Below the pieces are notes generated by a model. It worked only from the letters and a program-made list of their open reading frames with translations, did no database searches and had not been told where the DNA came from. Positions 18,108 to 27,534 of a DNA stretch of 64,000 nt are shown here, piece by piece. The position numbers and the translations under genes are program-made. Origin of the DNA: JALZAI01 sp038212215 (GTDB lineage Bacteria > Actinomycetota > Actinomycetes > Mycobacteriales > Jatrophihabitantaceae); contig JBBQUT010000014.1 of NCBI GenBank assembly GCA_038212215.1, positions 1 through 64,000 on the forward strand. The letters run 5' to 3'. Position 1 is the stretch's first letter, and each line of letters starts with the position of its first letter.

Positions 18108-21100
18108 GTTGTGCTCGCCCTCCGACCACGGGTTGCCGGCGCCAGCCGCCAGGCCGTCAGTTCGTCGACCGTCTTGCGGATCTTGCCCGTCCACTGGCTC
18201 AACTGCTCGGTGAAGAACTGCGCCGGGCTGCTGCTGTAGAACGCATCGAACTCGCCGTGCCACTGCCTCACCCACGGCAGCAGCTCCACCAGACCGGCGA
18301 CGAGCGGGACGAGGCGCTCGTCGTCCCACCCATCAGCTGACCGCTGCCCAATCAGCGCCGCGAGGGCGAGAGACTGCTGCGCGTGATCCCACCCGGCCCA
18401 GCCGAGCACCGCAGTCGGGTCGGTATCGCGGCCCGCGTTCGGGTACACGATGAACCGCTCCTTCGGCACGTCGAGCTTGCCACGGTGACTCCAGTACGAC
18501 TGCTTCACGAAGTCCGCAGTCGCGTACTTCGGCGGGACGGGGATCGACGAAGCGAGGGTTTCGCCCGCATCTTCACGCCGCTGCAGGCTCCAGGTGTTCT
18601 CCCACACGGCCCGCTTGCGCAGCCCCGAATCCTTGTACCGGTACGCCGCCAAGAACGGCACCGCCTGATCATCCAGCAGCGTCGCCAGCATCGTCGCCAC
18701 CGGGATGTCCTGCCGACCATCCCACAACCGCAGAACCGACATGAGCTCATCGTCGCGGCTCACCTCATCGGATATCAGCTGGACGGATTTCGTAACGGGA
18801 CGGCCGACGTTGTCGAACCAATACTTCCGGTCCTCGAGCCGATCGAGGAGCAACCCCGCCAGGACACGCTTCTCGCGCACCTCCCACGACTCGGACGCCC
18901 ACCGCCGCTTGTACTCCGGACGTTCCAGCAGCCCGATGAATGGATTGGACTCGATGACCTCGATCCGCCGCTCGATCAGGCGGCCATACTCACCTGACCA
19001 CTCGGCAGGGACCTCGGTGATCGGCGCGGAGCCATGGCGAGCGAACCATGCTGTGTACACCTCGCCAGCTGCTGCTTTCCGGGCGAGGACAATCTCGAAC
19101 GCACGCTGACCTAGCGCTACCTCGCGACCCTGAGCGCCGGTTAGGTCTTCATCGATCAGCCCATACTCGCGGTACATCGCCCAGTCGATATCCTCCTGGA
19201 ACGCGATCGCGATCCTGCGCCGCGACTCGTACACCTCTTGCGCGGAGTGGAGTTCCCCGCGGGACGGCCGCCCATCGGCCACCACCTGCTCCGGCGCCGA
19301 GAAGTTCGCCCGCTCGATCAACGCCTGCATCCGAGACCCCCACGACGGGTCCAGCCGAGCAGGTAGCGGGAAGTCCTGCACAGTCGAGGCGTTGAACGCG
19401 TAGCGCGGCTCCCAGGCTTCGTCACCGATGCCGCCGCCGATGCCGCCGTTGCCCTTGCTGTAGCTGTTCTGCTTGAGCCAGAAGCAAGCGACCGACGAGT
19501 TGAGAACGCCAAGCAGCTTGAGGTGATCCTCCTCAGTCGCACCCACTCGTAACTTGATGACCGGCGCAGTCTGCTTGAACACCTTTCCGCCCCGGTCCAG
19601 CACGAAGTGGTTGTGCGTAGCCACCTCCGCAAACGCGATGCGAGGACCAAGAGGCTGCTGCCTGGCGACGAGCTGATGCCACTCGAACCAAGGCCGCCCC
19701 GCGTTCTGGTACGTGCCGCCACCGAACACGGCGCGTGACCATAGGACAGTTCGGGTGGGCCAGAGCAGGCGAAGCTCACTCTGGTGCGGTTGAGCCGGAC
19801 CCTGTCCAGACTCGTCATACGGGTAGAAGACGTGATCGGTTACTTGGAGATGCCAGTCGCGGATCCCGTCGCCCAGAGTGAGCGGCAGACACTGTTCCAG
19901 TGCGCGCCGCGTAACGGTCGCTCGATCAATGATCATCACGTCGTCGGCATTGGTCATCCCGAAAACGCCAATGTGTTCTACGTGGTTGATCAAGGTGCTC
20001 GGAGACGCCGCTTCTACCGCCTGCTGGAGTTCAATGGCACTGCCACCGCGAAGGGACCACGGGTGTGTTCTTAGTAGCGAGCGGTTGAGATCGGCAACAG
20101 TGATCCAGTCGTCGGACCAGCCAGGTTCGTTCACGTGGCTGGAAATCGACGACCAGACCAACCCCCTCGCGGGATCATTGGGGCGCCCGGGCTCTCCCTG
20201 CACACCGAGGACGGCACGAACTGTCGGCGTCGCCGGTCGGTTGTTGCATCCGACCAGAATTACCGTCGGTGTCCCGTGGCCAGGAATGTAAGCGCCGGAG
20301 GTGTCAGCAACGAGCCGCAGGTCCTTTTGGGGAAGGAAGTCCTCGATGAGCTTGGTGCCGAACTCGCGTTTCATGAAGGAGTTGCTGGTGATCTGCCCAA
20401 TCCAGCCCGGGCTTTCGCCGGACTTAGCGAGGCCGAAGAATCGCTCCATGAACGGCACCGTGAGCGCGTACTTGCCGCTGCATGAGTCGTACCGGTCGCG
20501 GTAAGTCTTTCCGACAGCCCTGTCCGAAACGGTGATATAGGGCGGATTACCCACTACGACGTCGTACTGGTTGTCGGCGAGGATCTGCTCTAGAACATGG
20601 CGCTCTTCGGTGGTGTAGGCGAAATCGTGCACGTCAGCGTCGCCGAAGAGGGTCTGCACATTGCCGAACAGCAGCGAGTCACCGACGGCCAGGTGGTAGT
20701 TGAAGGAGGGCGCGTCCTCGAGGCTCATCCCGCCGCTGGCTTTGAGCGCGGCGAGGGTGAGGCGGAAGCGGGCGATGGCGACGGCGAAGGGGTTGAGGTC
20801 CACGCCGTACACGGAGTCGAGGGCCTTCTGCACGCGCGTGCGCTCGTCCATGCCGGGGGCGGCGGCGTGCCAGCGGTCGAGCAGCCGGGCGAAGAGTCCG
20901 AGCAGGAAGTGCCCGCTGCCGCACGTCGGGTCGATCGCCTTGAAGCCGTCGAGTGGTCGTTCGGCCACCGCCGGTTCGAAGGTGCGGTCGAGGATGAACT
21001 CCTCGATAAACACCGGGGTCTGCAACAGGGCGAACTTCTTCTTAGCTGCCTCCGACATGTCTTGGTAGAGGTCGCCGAGGAAACGGGTCTCCCACTCCGG

Positions 21101-21634
21101 GTCGGTCAGGTCGCGCAGCAGCTCGCCGCCATCGTCCCGGGCGCGCCAGAAGTCGATCACCGCGGTGGCGGCGTCGCCGCTGGGGGACAGCAGCCATAGT
21201 GGTGAGTTGGCGTCGACGAGGTTGGCGGTGGCGCGCAGTCCCTTGAGGTGCTCGATGGCGTCGAGGATCCAGTCGCGGTCGGTGACGTCGAGTCCCTGGC
21301 TGGCCTTGGCTCGGAGGAACTCCTGTTGCGCGTCGAGTGCCTGCTCCCTGCGCGAGTCGGGCGCGGTGAACCAGAGTGTGCTGACTAGTCTGTTGTCTTC
21401 GCAGAAGCGGATGAAGACCGTCGTGAGCACCCAGGCGACCGCGACCTGCGTGATCTGCTCGTCGCGCCAGGTCTCCCAGGCGGCGGCGGTGCGGTTGCGG
21501 GAGATGGCGGCGTCGTATTCGTCTCGCCACTGCTGCTTGATCTCGGGGAGCAGTTCGAGGCGAGTGCGCAGGTCGTTCTCGAGAGTGAGCACCTGCGCCC
21601 TGAGCTGGCTGGTGAGTTCCGGCTTGGCGGTCAC
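18104..21634 (-). CDS. pglX: BREX type 2 adenine-N6 DNA methyltransferase PglX
   Basis: A 1176-residue class I N6-adenine methyltransferase. I choose GTG 21634 (TAKPELTSQL N-terminus), which overlaps the pglW stop as GTGA; the frame upstream of it is a shadow. The SAM-binding motif I is DPTCGSGHFLLG near residue 235 and the catalytic NPPY motif is near 363 (NPPYITVSDR). The long C-terminal half carries target recognition. In BREX-2, PglX marks host DNA, and phage lacking the mark is restricted. In Streptomyces the gene can phase-vary by a homopolymer; I see no long G run here and the frame is intact. Confidence 0.94.
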   Translation of the reverse strand: MTAKPELTSQLRAQVLTLENDLRTRLELLPEIKQQWRDEYDAAISRNRTAAAWETWRDEQITQVAVAWVLTTVFIRFCEDNRLVSTLWFTAPDSRREQALDAQQEFLRAKASQGLDVTDRDWILDAIEHLKGLRATANLVDANSPLWLLSPSGDAATAVIDFWRARDDGGELLRDLTDPEWETRFLGDLYQDMSEAAKKKFALLQTPVFIEEFILDRTFEPAVAERPLDGFKAIDPTCGSGHFLLGLFARLLDRWHAAAPGMDERTRVQKALDSVYGVDLNPFAVAIARFRLTLAALKASGGMSLEDAPSFNYHLAVGDSLLFGNVQTLFGDADVHDFAYTTEERHVLEQILADNQYDVVVGNPPYITVSDRAVGKTYRDRYDSCSGKYALTVPFMERFFGLAKSGESPGWIGQITSNSFMKREFGTKLIEDFLPQKDLRLVADTSGAYIPGHGTPTVILVGCNNRPATPTVRAVLGVQGEPGRPNDPARGLVWSSISSHVNEPGWSDDWITVADLNRSLLRTHPWSLRGGSAIELQQAVEAASPSTLINHVEHIGVFGMTNADDVMIIDRATVTRRALEQCLPLTLGDGIRDWHLQVTDHVFYPYDESGQGPAQPHQSELRLLWPTRTVLWSRAVFGGGTYQNAGRPWFEWHQLVARQQPLGPRIAFAEVATHNHFVLDRGGKVFKQTAPVIKLRVGATEEDHLKLLGVLNSSVACFWLKQNSYSKGNGGIGGGIGDEAWEPRYAFNASTVQDFPLPARLDPSWGSRMQALIERANFSAPEQVVADGRPSRGELHSAQEVYESRRRIAIAFQEDIDWAMYREYGLIDEDLTGAQGREVALGQRAFEIVLARKAAAGEVYTAWFARHGSAPITEVPAEWSGEYGRLIERRIEVIESNPFIGLLERPEYKRRWASESWEVREKRVLAGLLLDRLEDRKYWFDNVGRPVTKSVQLISDEVSRDDELMSVLRLWDGRQDIPVATMLATLLDDQAVPFLAAYRYKDSGLRKRAVWENTWSLQRREDAGETLASSIPVPPKYATADFVKQSYWSHRGKLDVPKERFIVYPNAGRDTDPTAVLGWAGWDHAQQSLALAALIGQRSADGWDDERLVPLVAGLVELLPWVRQWHGEFDAFYSSSPAQFFTEQLSQWTGKIRKTVDELTAWRLAPATRGRRASTT

Positions 21635-24600
21635 GCGGGCTCTCCTTCGAGCGCGGACGGCGTGGTGAACCACTGTTCGTCCAAGGTCAGGAACTGGCCG
21701 CTGTGGCTCAGCTGTAAGTCGACGCCGTCCAGCGCCGGGCCGGGCTGGTTGCCGAGCGGCAACAGCAGCCACACCGGGCGGGCGCGGGGGGTCGTGATGT
21801 CGGCGAGCTTGGCCAGCACTGGCATCAGCCCGTATCGAGCCAGCGGCGCGGCGTCGGTGAGCAGCAGGGGCCGCTCGTCTCGTGTCGTGGCGGCTGACGT
21901 CAGTGCCGCGGCGATCTGGGGTTCGCCCTTGCGGACCAAGGCGGTGATGCCTTGCCAGTCGCGTTCGGTGCCCTTGGCGTCGGCGGCGGTGACGGTGCTC
22001 CACGGAACGCCGGCTGCCTCGGCTTGCTCGCGTAGCACGGTGATGACGAGCTCCGTGACGTCCATCGGTTGTGCGGCGTAGCGGGCTTCGAGCTCGCTCA
22101 CCGCTTGACTGAGCCGGCGGGTACGGGGCAGGCCGAGGGCAAGGAAGGCGTGCGACTCGCAGCTCGCAGCGAGCGTGGCATGCGCGGGGCTCAGGAGTTG
22201 GCCGGGTGCCAGCGGCACTCGCGCCTCGCCGATGGTGTGCATCGTGGCGCTGGAGCCAGCGGTGGTGTAGGTGGGGTCGGCCGGAGCCTCGTACCGCGAG
22301 CGGCTGTCGTTCCACCGGAGCCCGAGTCCCGCGTCGGCGACGAGCTGATCGAGGCGGGTGCGGCGTGGAAGATCCGGCAGGTCGGGAAACCGGGACCGTA
22401 CGGTGGCGAGCAGGTCGTCGACGCTGAGGTCCTGCCCGGGTGTGAGGCCGGTCACCGCGAGGCGTAGCGCGGTGGCGGCGTCGAGGTTGCGATCGTGCAA
22501 CTCTCCGCGGGCTGACACGGAGCCGTGCTCACTGAGCTGTGCTGCGAGCCGGGTGAGCTTGCGGTCGGCCGGGCGGGTGAGGCCGTGTCCGTCGTCGTCG
22601 GTGTCGGGCCATTTGGGGGCGAGGCGTTCGACTGCCCGGGCCGGTGGGATGAGCAGCTGGGCTGCCCGGGTGGCGTCGGCGACGAGCTTGTCGACGAGCG
22701 CGCCCATCGCGACGCCTGCATCGAGGACGCGCGAGTCGGTGGCAACGAGCAGGGTCTTGCGGGAGCGGCGCTTGATCACCGGCGCGGGTTCACCGGCGCC
22801 GGCCGCGACGTCGTCGGCCCGGTCGAGGGCGAAGCGGACGAGCCCAGCTGTGATGCGGCGGTCGGTGGTCGAGGCCGACGGGGGCAGTAAGTAGTTCACG
22901 ACGTCGATGATCCGGGCGACCTTGCCGAGATCCTCGATCGCCGCGATCGCCAGCCCGGCGATGACATCAAGGGTCGCGCGTGCCTGGTCGTCCTCGGACC
23001 ACGATTTCTGGATTTGCGCGAGCAGGATCGACACCTGTGGGCCGCCGCCCTTACCTGTGGCGACGGCCAGCTCGGCGAGGGTGGCGAACGGGTCAGCGCT
23101 TCCGTCGAGCCCGAGCACGGCGCGCGCCATCTCGCGTCGTTGCGGCGCGCGGGGGCCGGCGCTTTCGGCGAGCTGCTCGGCTGTTTCGCGCGGCTGCGCG
23201 AGTGGACCCCCAGAGGTGGGTTCCGCGGTGGGTGCGCGGGTGCCGAAGCGCTGCCGCCATGCCTTCGCGCGCTGGACGATGTCGGAGCGAGTTGCGACCG
23301 CGACCCCGGACAGACGGGTGAGACGTGCCGGGTCGACGCTGGCGAGTTCAGCAACGGTCTCTAAGCGCAGCGGTTCTAGGGCTGAGAGGGCCCGTGCGGA
23401 AAGGCCCGAGTCGCGCAGCGGGGTGTCGGCCTCGACGTCGGCGGGCGCGACGGCGTCGTCGGGGACGGTCGTGGCCGGAATGTTGAAGATGGCGCGCCAG
23501 GTGGTGAGCATGTCGGCTGCGGTGTGGAACCGTTCAGCCGCGTCCCGGCGGAACGCCGTCGTGAAGAACACGGTAAGAGCCGCGGCGAAGGTCGGGTCGA
23601 ACGCAGCTGGATCGAGGTTCGCTTCGTCGGTGAGCATCCTCGGGTCGCTCTGCCCGTCGCCGTAGACGGGGCCGCTCGGGGTGCCGGTGGCCATCTCGAA
23701 CAGCGTGACCGCGGCCGCGTACCACTCCGCAGCAGAGTCGAAGGTCGGGCGGCGCGGCGGGGCCAGAAACGGGTCGAGGTACGGCGGGGTTCCGGCCTCG
23801 ACCGCCGACGCCCCGGCGCGGCTGAGCGAGAAGTCGAACAGCACCAGGTGTTTGGTGCGGTTGCCGCGCGTCTCGCGCACGCCCAGATTCGCAGGCTTGA
23901 TGTCTCGGTGGTCGAGGCCCGCCTGATCGAGCGCGACGACGGCTTCGAGCAGATCGGCGCCCCATCGTTCGAGCAGGTCGAGGGACACCCGGCGGCGTGA
24001 CTTGAGAGTGTCCGCGAGGGTCTGCTCGCCGGCCGACTCGAGCAGCAGCCCTTGTCGGGTGCCGACCTGCAACGGGCCGTCGATCAGACGTATCAAGCGC
24101 GTCGAATTCGCCTTCCTAACCGAGCGCAGAACCTCGGCCTCGTCAGCCAGTCGTTGGTTGGCTCGGTCGTTCAGAGCGACCTTGAGCACGCAGGCTTCGT
24201 CGTCGGTCTGAGTGTCGAGGACGAGCAGGCCGACCGCTGTAGATCCGGAGCCCAACCGGCGCTTGATCTTGTAGCGGCCGGCGATCAGCGTGCCGGGAGG
24301 CGCATCGAGCGGGTCGTCGTCCGGCTCCTGCGTTGTGGGGGAATCGGTGACCGCCGCGTCCAATTCAGCGAGGAAGGCGTCGGCATCCGGTGTCCGGTCA
24401 CTGACCACCGGGGTCGTGGCGGCCAGCACCATGGAACGCAGACCCTGGGGCAGCTCGGGGACGTCGGCGGCGAGATTCAACCCCTGGTCGTTCTGGACAC
24501 GGGCCCTCAGCTCGGTCGCGTCGGCCGCCGGTGAGGTGCCGGCGAAAATCAGGTAGCTAACAGCGCCGAGAGCGAAGACGTCGAGGCGCACGCGGTCGGC

Positions 24601-25827
24601 GTCGCTCACCCAGCGCGCTTCGGGTGCGAGGTAGGCCCCCGCGGGGTCGGAACCGCTGGAGTGGGTCTGGGCTGCGTCGGCGGCAGCGAAGAGGCGCGTT
24701 GCCGTTCCGCGTGACTTGGCGGAATCGACCTCGCTATCGCCGGCGAACTGCCAGTCGCCGATGCGCAGGCGTGGCTCGTCGGGTTTACCCGTCACCGTCA
24801 CTGCAGCCGGAGACAACGCGCGGTGGACGAGGTGACGCTGGTGCAGGTACTTGACGGTCTCGGCGAGCTGGCGAACGAGCTTGACCCGGGCGTCCAGCGA
24901 CAGGCTGGCGCTGTTGTCGGCGAGCCAAAGGTCCAGGCGTTGCTCGTTCTCGTCGCAGTGATAGACGAGTCCGAGACCGAGTCCGTCCTCGACGATGTCT
25001 GCCGGGCGGGCTACGCCATCGTGGTGCAAGCGGGTCGTGACCTCGTACTCGCGCTTGGCTAGTGCATTGATGCGGGCGCGCTCGCTGTCGGCGGCACCGG
25101 GCGGCGTCACGAAGAAGCGGATCCGTGCTCGCCTGGAGTGCATCAGCTTGTGCTCGGCCGCCCAGTCCTGCCAGCCGGCACCCTCGGCGATCTGCTCGAT
25201 CAGCCGCCACGAGCCGACCTCGCGCTCGCGACGCATGCCGAAGCCGATCTTCTCGAAGAGGGCGACCAGCAGGTCGTCATTGGCGATCAATTTGTTGCCC
25301 TGCGCGTTCGCTGATTCGAGCAGACGCTCGGCCAGGCTCGGCAGATTCGTGGCGCGGGTCTTGTCGTCCGGGCCGAAGAGGTCGCGCTGATCTGCGTCCG
25401 CCATGACGAGCCGGAAGTTGTCGGCGTGTAGGTAGACGGATTCCTGGATGAACGGCACCGGGCCGGCAGCGCCCGCGGGGTCGAGCTCCCGGAGCCGGTC
25501 CTTGATCACGCTGGCCAGCCGCTGCGCCTTACGGCGGGCGAGGATGAGCGGGTTGTCCTCGCTGAACCGGCCGCGCTGCCACCGATAGGAGTTGCCGCTG
25601 ATCTGGCCCTGATAGTGCTTCAGCTCGACCAGGTGCAGGCGGCGCTCGCCGAGCACGAGCGCGTCGACTTCGTGCCACTTGCCCTGAGAGTCGCGGAACT
25701 CAAAGTTCGTCCAGACCTGGAACGGTGCGCGGTCGGGGAGGAGCTCTCGGAGCTGGTCGAGACCGGCGCGCTCATGTGCGAACTGGGACGCCGAGATCTC
25801 GTGGTAGCGGTAGCTGTCCTTGCGCAT
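21631..25827 (-). CDS. pglW: BREX type 2 Ser/Thr kinase PglW with NERD nuclease domain
   Basis: A 1398-residue protein. ATG 25827 is chosen because GGGAGGCGAG lies just upstream and the product opens with YRYHEISASQFAHE, as PglW proteins do. The open frame continues 5' into an hsdM remnant but that part is not PglW. Residues about 35-100 are a NERD nuclease-like domain (EVDALVLGERR, then LVELKHYQG). About 250-440 is a degenerate kinase lobe with HRALSPAAV in place of HRDxKxxN. About 520-790 is a fuller kinase: LGSGSTAVG loop, CVLKVAL lysine, HRDIKPANLG near 639 and DFSLS (for DFG) near 666. A helix-hairpin-helix-like stretch follows near 850-900. PglW is a regulatory kinase in Pgl exclusion. 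First gene of the operon. Confidence 0.93.
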   Translation of the reverse strand: MRKDSYRYHEISASQFAHERAGLDQLRELLPDRAPFQVWTNFEFRDSQGKWHEVDALVLGERRLHLVELKHYQGQISGNSYRWQRGRFSEDNPLILARRKAQRLASVIKDRLRELDPAGAAGPVPFIQESVYLHADNFRLVMADADQRDLFGPDDKTRATNLPSLAERLLESANAQGNKLIANDDLLVALFEKIGFGMRREREVGSWRLIEQIAEGAGWQDWAAEHKLMHSRRARIRFFVTPPGAADSERARINALAKREYEVTTRLHHDGVARPADIVEDGLGLGLVYHCDENEQRLDLWLADNSASLSLDARVKLVRQLAETVKYLHQRHLVHRALSPAAVTVTGKPDEPRLRIGDWQFAGDSEVDSAKSRGTATRLFAAADAAQTHSSGSDPAGAYLAPEARWVSDADRVRLDVFALGAVSYLIFAGTSPAADATELRARVQNDQGLNLAADVPELPQGLRSMVLAATTPVVSDRTPDADAFLAELDAAVTDSPTTQEPDDDPLDAPPGTLIAGRYKIKRRLGSGSTAVGLLVLDTQTDDEACVLKVALNDRANQRLADEAEVLRSVRKANSTRLIRLIDGPLQVGTRQGLLLESAGEQTLADTLKSRRRVSLDLLERWGADLLEAVVALDQAGLDHRDIKPANLGVRETRGNRTKHLVLFDFSLSRAGASAVEAGTPPYLDPFLAPPRRPTFDSAAEWYAAAVTLFEMATGTPSGPVYGDGQSDPRMLTDEANLDPAAFDPTFAAALTVFFTTAFRRDAAERFHTAADMLTTWRAIFNIPATTVPDDAVAPADVEADTPLRDSGLSARALSALEPLRLETVAELASVDPARLTRLSGVAVATRSDIVQRAKAWRQRFGTRAPTAEPTSGGPLAQPRETAEQLAESAGPRAPQRREMARAVLGLDGSADPFATLAELAVATGKGGGPQVSILLAQIQKSWSEDDQARATLDVIAGLAIAAIEDLGKVARIIDVVNYLLPPSASTTDRRITAGLVRFALDRADDVAAGAGEPAPVIKRRSRKTLLVATDSRVLDAGVAMGALVDKLVADATRAAQLLIPPARAVERLAPKWPDTDDDGHGLTRPADRKLTRLAAQLSEHGSVSARGELHDRNLDAATALRLAVTGLTPGQDLSVDDLLATVRSRFPDLPDLPRRTRLDQLVADAGLGLRWNDSRSRYEAPADPTYTTAGSSATMHTIGEARVPLAPGQLLSPAHATLAASCESHAFLALGLPRTRRLSQAVSELEARYAAQPMDVTELVITVLREQAEAAGVPWSTVTAADAKGTERDWQGITALVRKGEPQIAAALTSAATTRDERPLLLTDAAPLARYGLMPVLAKLADITTPRARPVWLLLPLGNQPGPALDGVDLQLSHSGQFLTLDEQWFTTPSALEGEPA

Positions 25828-26086
25828 CGCGATCTCGCCTCCCTCCGGCCGTCGATCTCTCCACGCTTCCTGCATCCTGCCAGCTACCTCACACATCGGT
25901 GCAAAAGGCGTTGGTGTTGGTTGCCAGGAGCGGTGAGGCGTGGTGCCGGGCACCGGGTGCGAGTACGCGGTCACCGTGGCGGCGGGGCCTTTCTGCGCGG
26001 TGACTGGGTTCGACTGCGACTGCGACTGCGACTGCGACGGCGGCTGGCGGTGGCCGGTACCGCGAGCTTGTGCACCTTGCAAAATG
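25828..26086 (-). promoter_or_regulatory. Leader and probable promoter region of the BREX operon
   Basis: These 259 bp separate the pglW ATG from the hsdM remnant and are the natural place for the BREX promoter. A GGGAGGCGAG ribosome binding site lies 6-15 bp before the start. No confident -35/-10 pair could be picked by eye. The stretch is open in frame with both neighbours and contains the hexamer repeat listed separately. Confidence 0.4.
26011..26037. repeat. Hexanucleotide repeat (cgactg), four units plus a partial
   Basis: Four and a half head-to-tail copies of CGACTG lie about 185 bp upstream of the pglW start. In the minus frame they would encode Gln-Ser repeats. Because the unit is six bases, copy-number change would alter spacing but not frame. 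Confidence 0.75.
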
Positions 26087-26556
26087 TCAGCCAGCCGCGT
26101 TGTATAGGTCGACCAGCTGCCCGAGGCGATCCTTGTCGAGACCCTGGGGCCGTAGTTGCGCGGCAGCACGCCGCGGATGACCGGGTTCTCGTTCTCGATT
26201 AGGTCCATCGCGGCATCGATGTCCTGCCCGATGCTGATCAGTTTCGCGCGCGCCTGGATGGTGTCGCACCGGGACTCGGTTGGCACCCAGAACACGGTTG
26301 GCACCCAGAACCCATTGTGACCGGTGTACTCGTCGCGGTCCTCGACGAACTCAGCCCGCCGAGCCTCCGGGATGCCCTCGGCAGCCAGCTCGATTTCGAT
26401 CGCCGTGCGTCGTTCGGTGAACCGGTCGGAGATGTACTTCAAAGACACCAGACCGAGCACGACGTGCTTGTACTCCGATGGCTCCTGATTCCCCCGAAGA
26501 GCGTCGGCGGTGCCCCGCAGGCGCTGCTCTAACGTCTTAGCCGTTTTGCTATCTGT
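26087..26556 (-). pseudogene. hsdM: Type I restriction methyltransferase HsdM, 5' remnant
   Basis: The minus strand reads KTAKTLEQRLRGTADALRGN, then EYKHVVLGLVSLKYISDRF, a D-EYTGHNGFWVP segment and IENENPVIRGVLPRNY. These are consecutive landmarks of the N-terminal helical domain of HsdM. No ATG/GTG/TTG precedes TDSKTAK in frame before a TGA, so the start is lost. An 18-bp direct duplication repeats FWVPTV (around 26282-26317). A one-base shift near 26148 then separates the frame from the expected GLDKDRLGQLVDL continuation, which stops at 26087. The methylase catalytic domain, hsdS and hsdR are absent. It appears to be a scar of a type I R-M locus replaced at or by the BREX insertion. Confidence 0.85.
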
Positions 26557-26560
26557 TTGC

Positions 26561-26952
26561 GGCGAGGGCCAGCCGTCACCGGAATACCCTGATCGTCACC
26601 AGAGCGCGCGATTCACCCTGCACGCTGCATCCTGTTCATCCGCTTCGCCTACGTGACGATCAACAGCAGCCTACGGCTGAGAGCGGCCTATCGGAGGTAT
26701 GCGGCGCGGAGTTGGATTGCTGACGTCTCGGTCTCGAGTGGGCGTAGCAACCCGCCATGACCGACGGCAGGCGGAGTCGCCGACGTTGACGCCAGCCGGA
26801 ATGTGCGCTTAATCGATCGAAACACGGCTAGCTTCGGCGACCGTGCACACCGGTCCGTTCGTCACCGGCTCCCGCCCCGTTGGACCGCGCACTCGAGTAG
26901 GGGCTGACCCGATCGCTGCGACCCGTTCTCGCGTGCCGCCACCTCGCGGTGG
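26561..26952. other. Intergenic region, nothing recognised
   Basis: About 390 bp between the hsdM remnant and the recombinase gene. Stops occur in all frames and there is no recognisable coding, RNA or inverted repeat. It may hold the original promoter of the lost hsd operon. Confidence 0.4.
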
Positions 26953-27534
26953 TCATGGTTGCGGCGTGCCCTCGGTTCGGTCGTGCATCAGGTAGCGGTA
27001 GATCGTGGACGGGCTGGTGCCGAGCGCCTTGGCGATCTGCTCCATCGTCATCTCGCGCGTGTTGTACAAACGCTGCGCTTCACGTTCCTGCGCGAAAGAG
27101 TAGCTGCGACGGCGCCCACCGACCCGCCCGCGCGCTCGCGCTGCGGCCAGCCCGGACTGGGTACGTTCGATGAGCAGCTCGCGCTCCATCGCGGCTACCG
27201 CACCCACAATGGTGAAGATCAGCCTCCCGGCCGGGGTGGCCGTGTCAATGCCGAGATTGAGGATTTTCAGCCCGACCTGGCGTTCGTCGAGCATGTCGAG
27301 TAGCCGGCCCAGGTCGCCGGTGTTGCGTCCGAGCCGGGACAGCTCCCCGACGACGAGCGTGTCGCCCGCGCGCAGGTGTCCAAGGCAGGTCTCCCACTGC
27401 GGACGGTGTGCGCCACGCTTGCCCGAGGCGGCCTCGGAGAACACCCGTTCGCAGCCGTGAGCGCGTAGTTCGTCGAGCTGTCGGTCGAGGGACTGGTCGG
27501 GGGTCGAGACTCGTGCGTAGCCGATCATGGCCAT
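26953..27534 (-). CDS. Serine recombinase, resolvase/invertase family
   Basis: A 193-residue small serine recombinase. The N-terminus IGYARVSTPDQSLDRQLD carries the nucleophilic Ser (about residue 10). ELSRLGRNTGDL and the E-helix (AAMERELLIERTQ) complete the catalytic and dimer regions. The last 50 residues are a helix-turn-helix of the Hin type (MTMEQIAKALGTSPSTIYRY). It cuts and rejoins DNA through a phosphoserine link, resolving transposon cointegrates or inverting DNA. Tn3-type transposase genes are not next to it, so its element has either been lost or it is an accessory of the island. The start ATG is supported by AGAAGGAG nearby. Confidence 0.9.
   Translation of the reverse strand: MAMIGYARVSTPDQSLDRQLDELRAHGCERVFSEAASGKRGAHRPQWETCLGHLRAGDTLVVGELSRLGRNTGDLGRLLDMLDERQVGLKILNLGIDTATPAGRLIFTIVGAVAAMERELLIERTQSGLAAARARGRVGGRRRSYSFAQEREAQRLYNTREMTMEQIAKALGTSPSTIYRYLMHDRTEGTPQP

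Noticed and set aside
18104..22315. pglX extended to 1403 residues
   Set aside because: The extra N-terminal 227 residues are antisense-like Arg/Pro-rich shadow of pglW; GTG 21634 overlaps the pglW stop and gives the family N-terminus.
26011..26037. Short CRISPR-like array
   Set aside because: Head-to-tail hexamers without spacers; no CRISPR repeat-spacer pattern or cas genes anywhere in the window.
21631..26460. Single 1609-residue PglW-like protein
   Set aside because: The first 211 residues are an hsdM remnant plus a hexamer repeat; the ribosome site and family N-terminus place the start at 25827.
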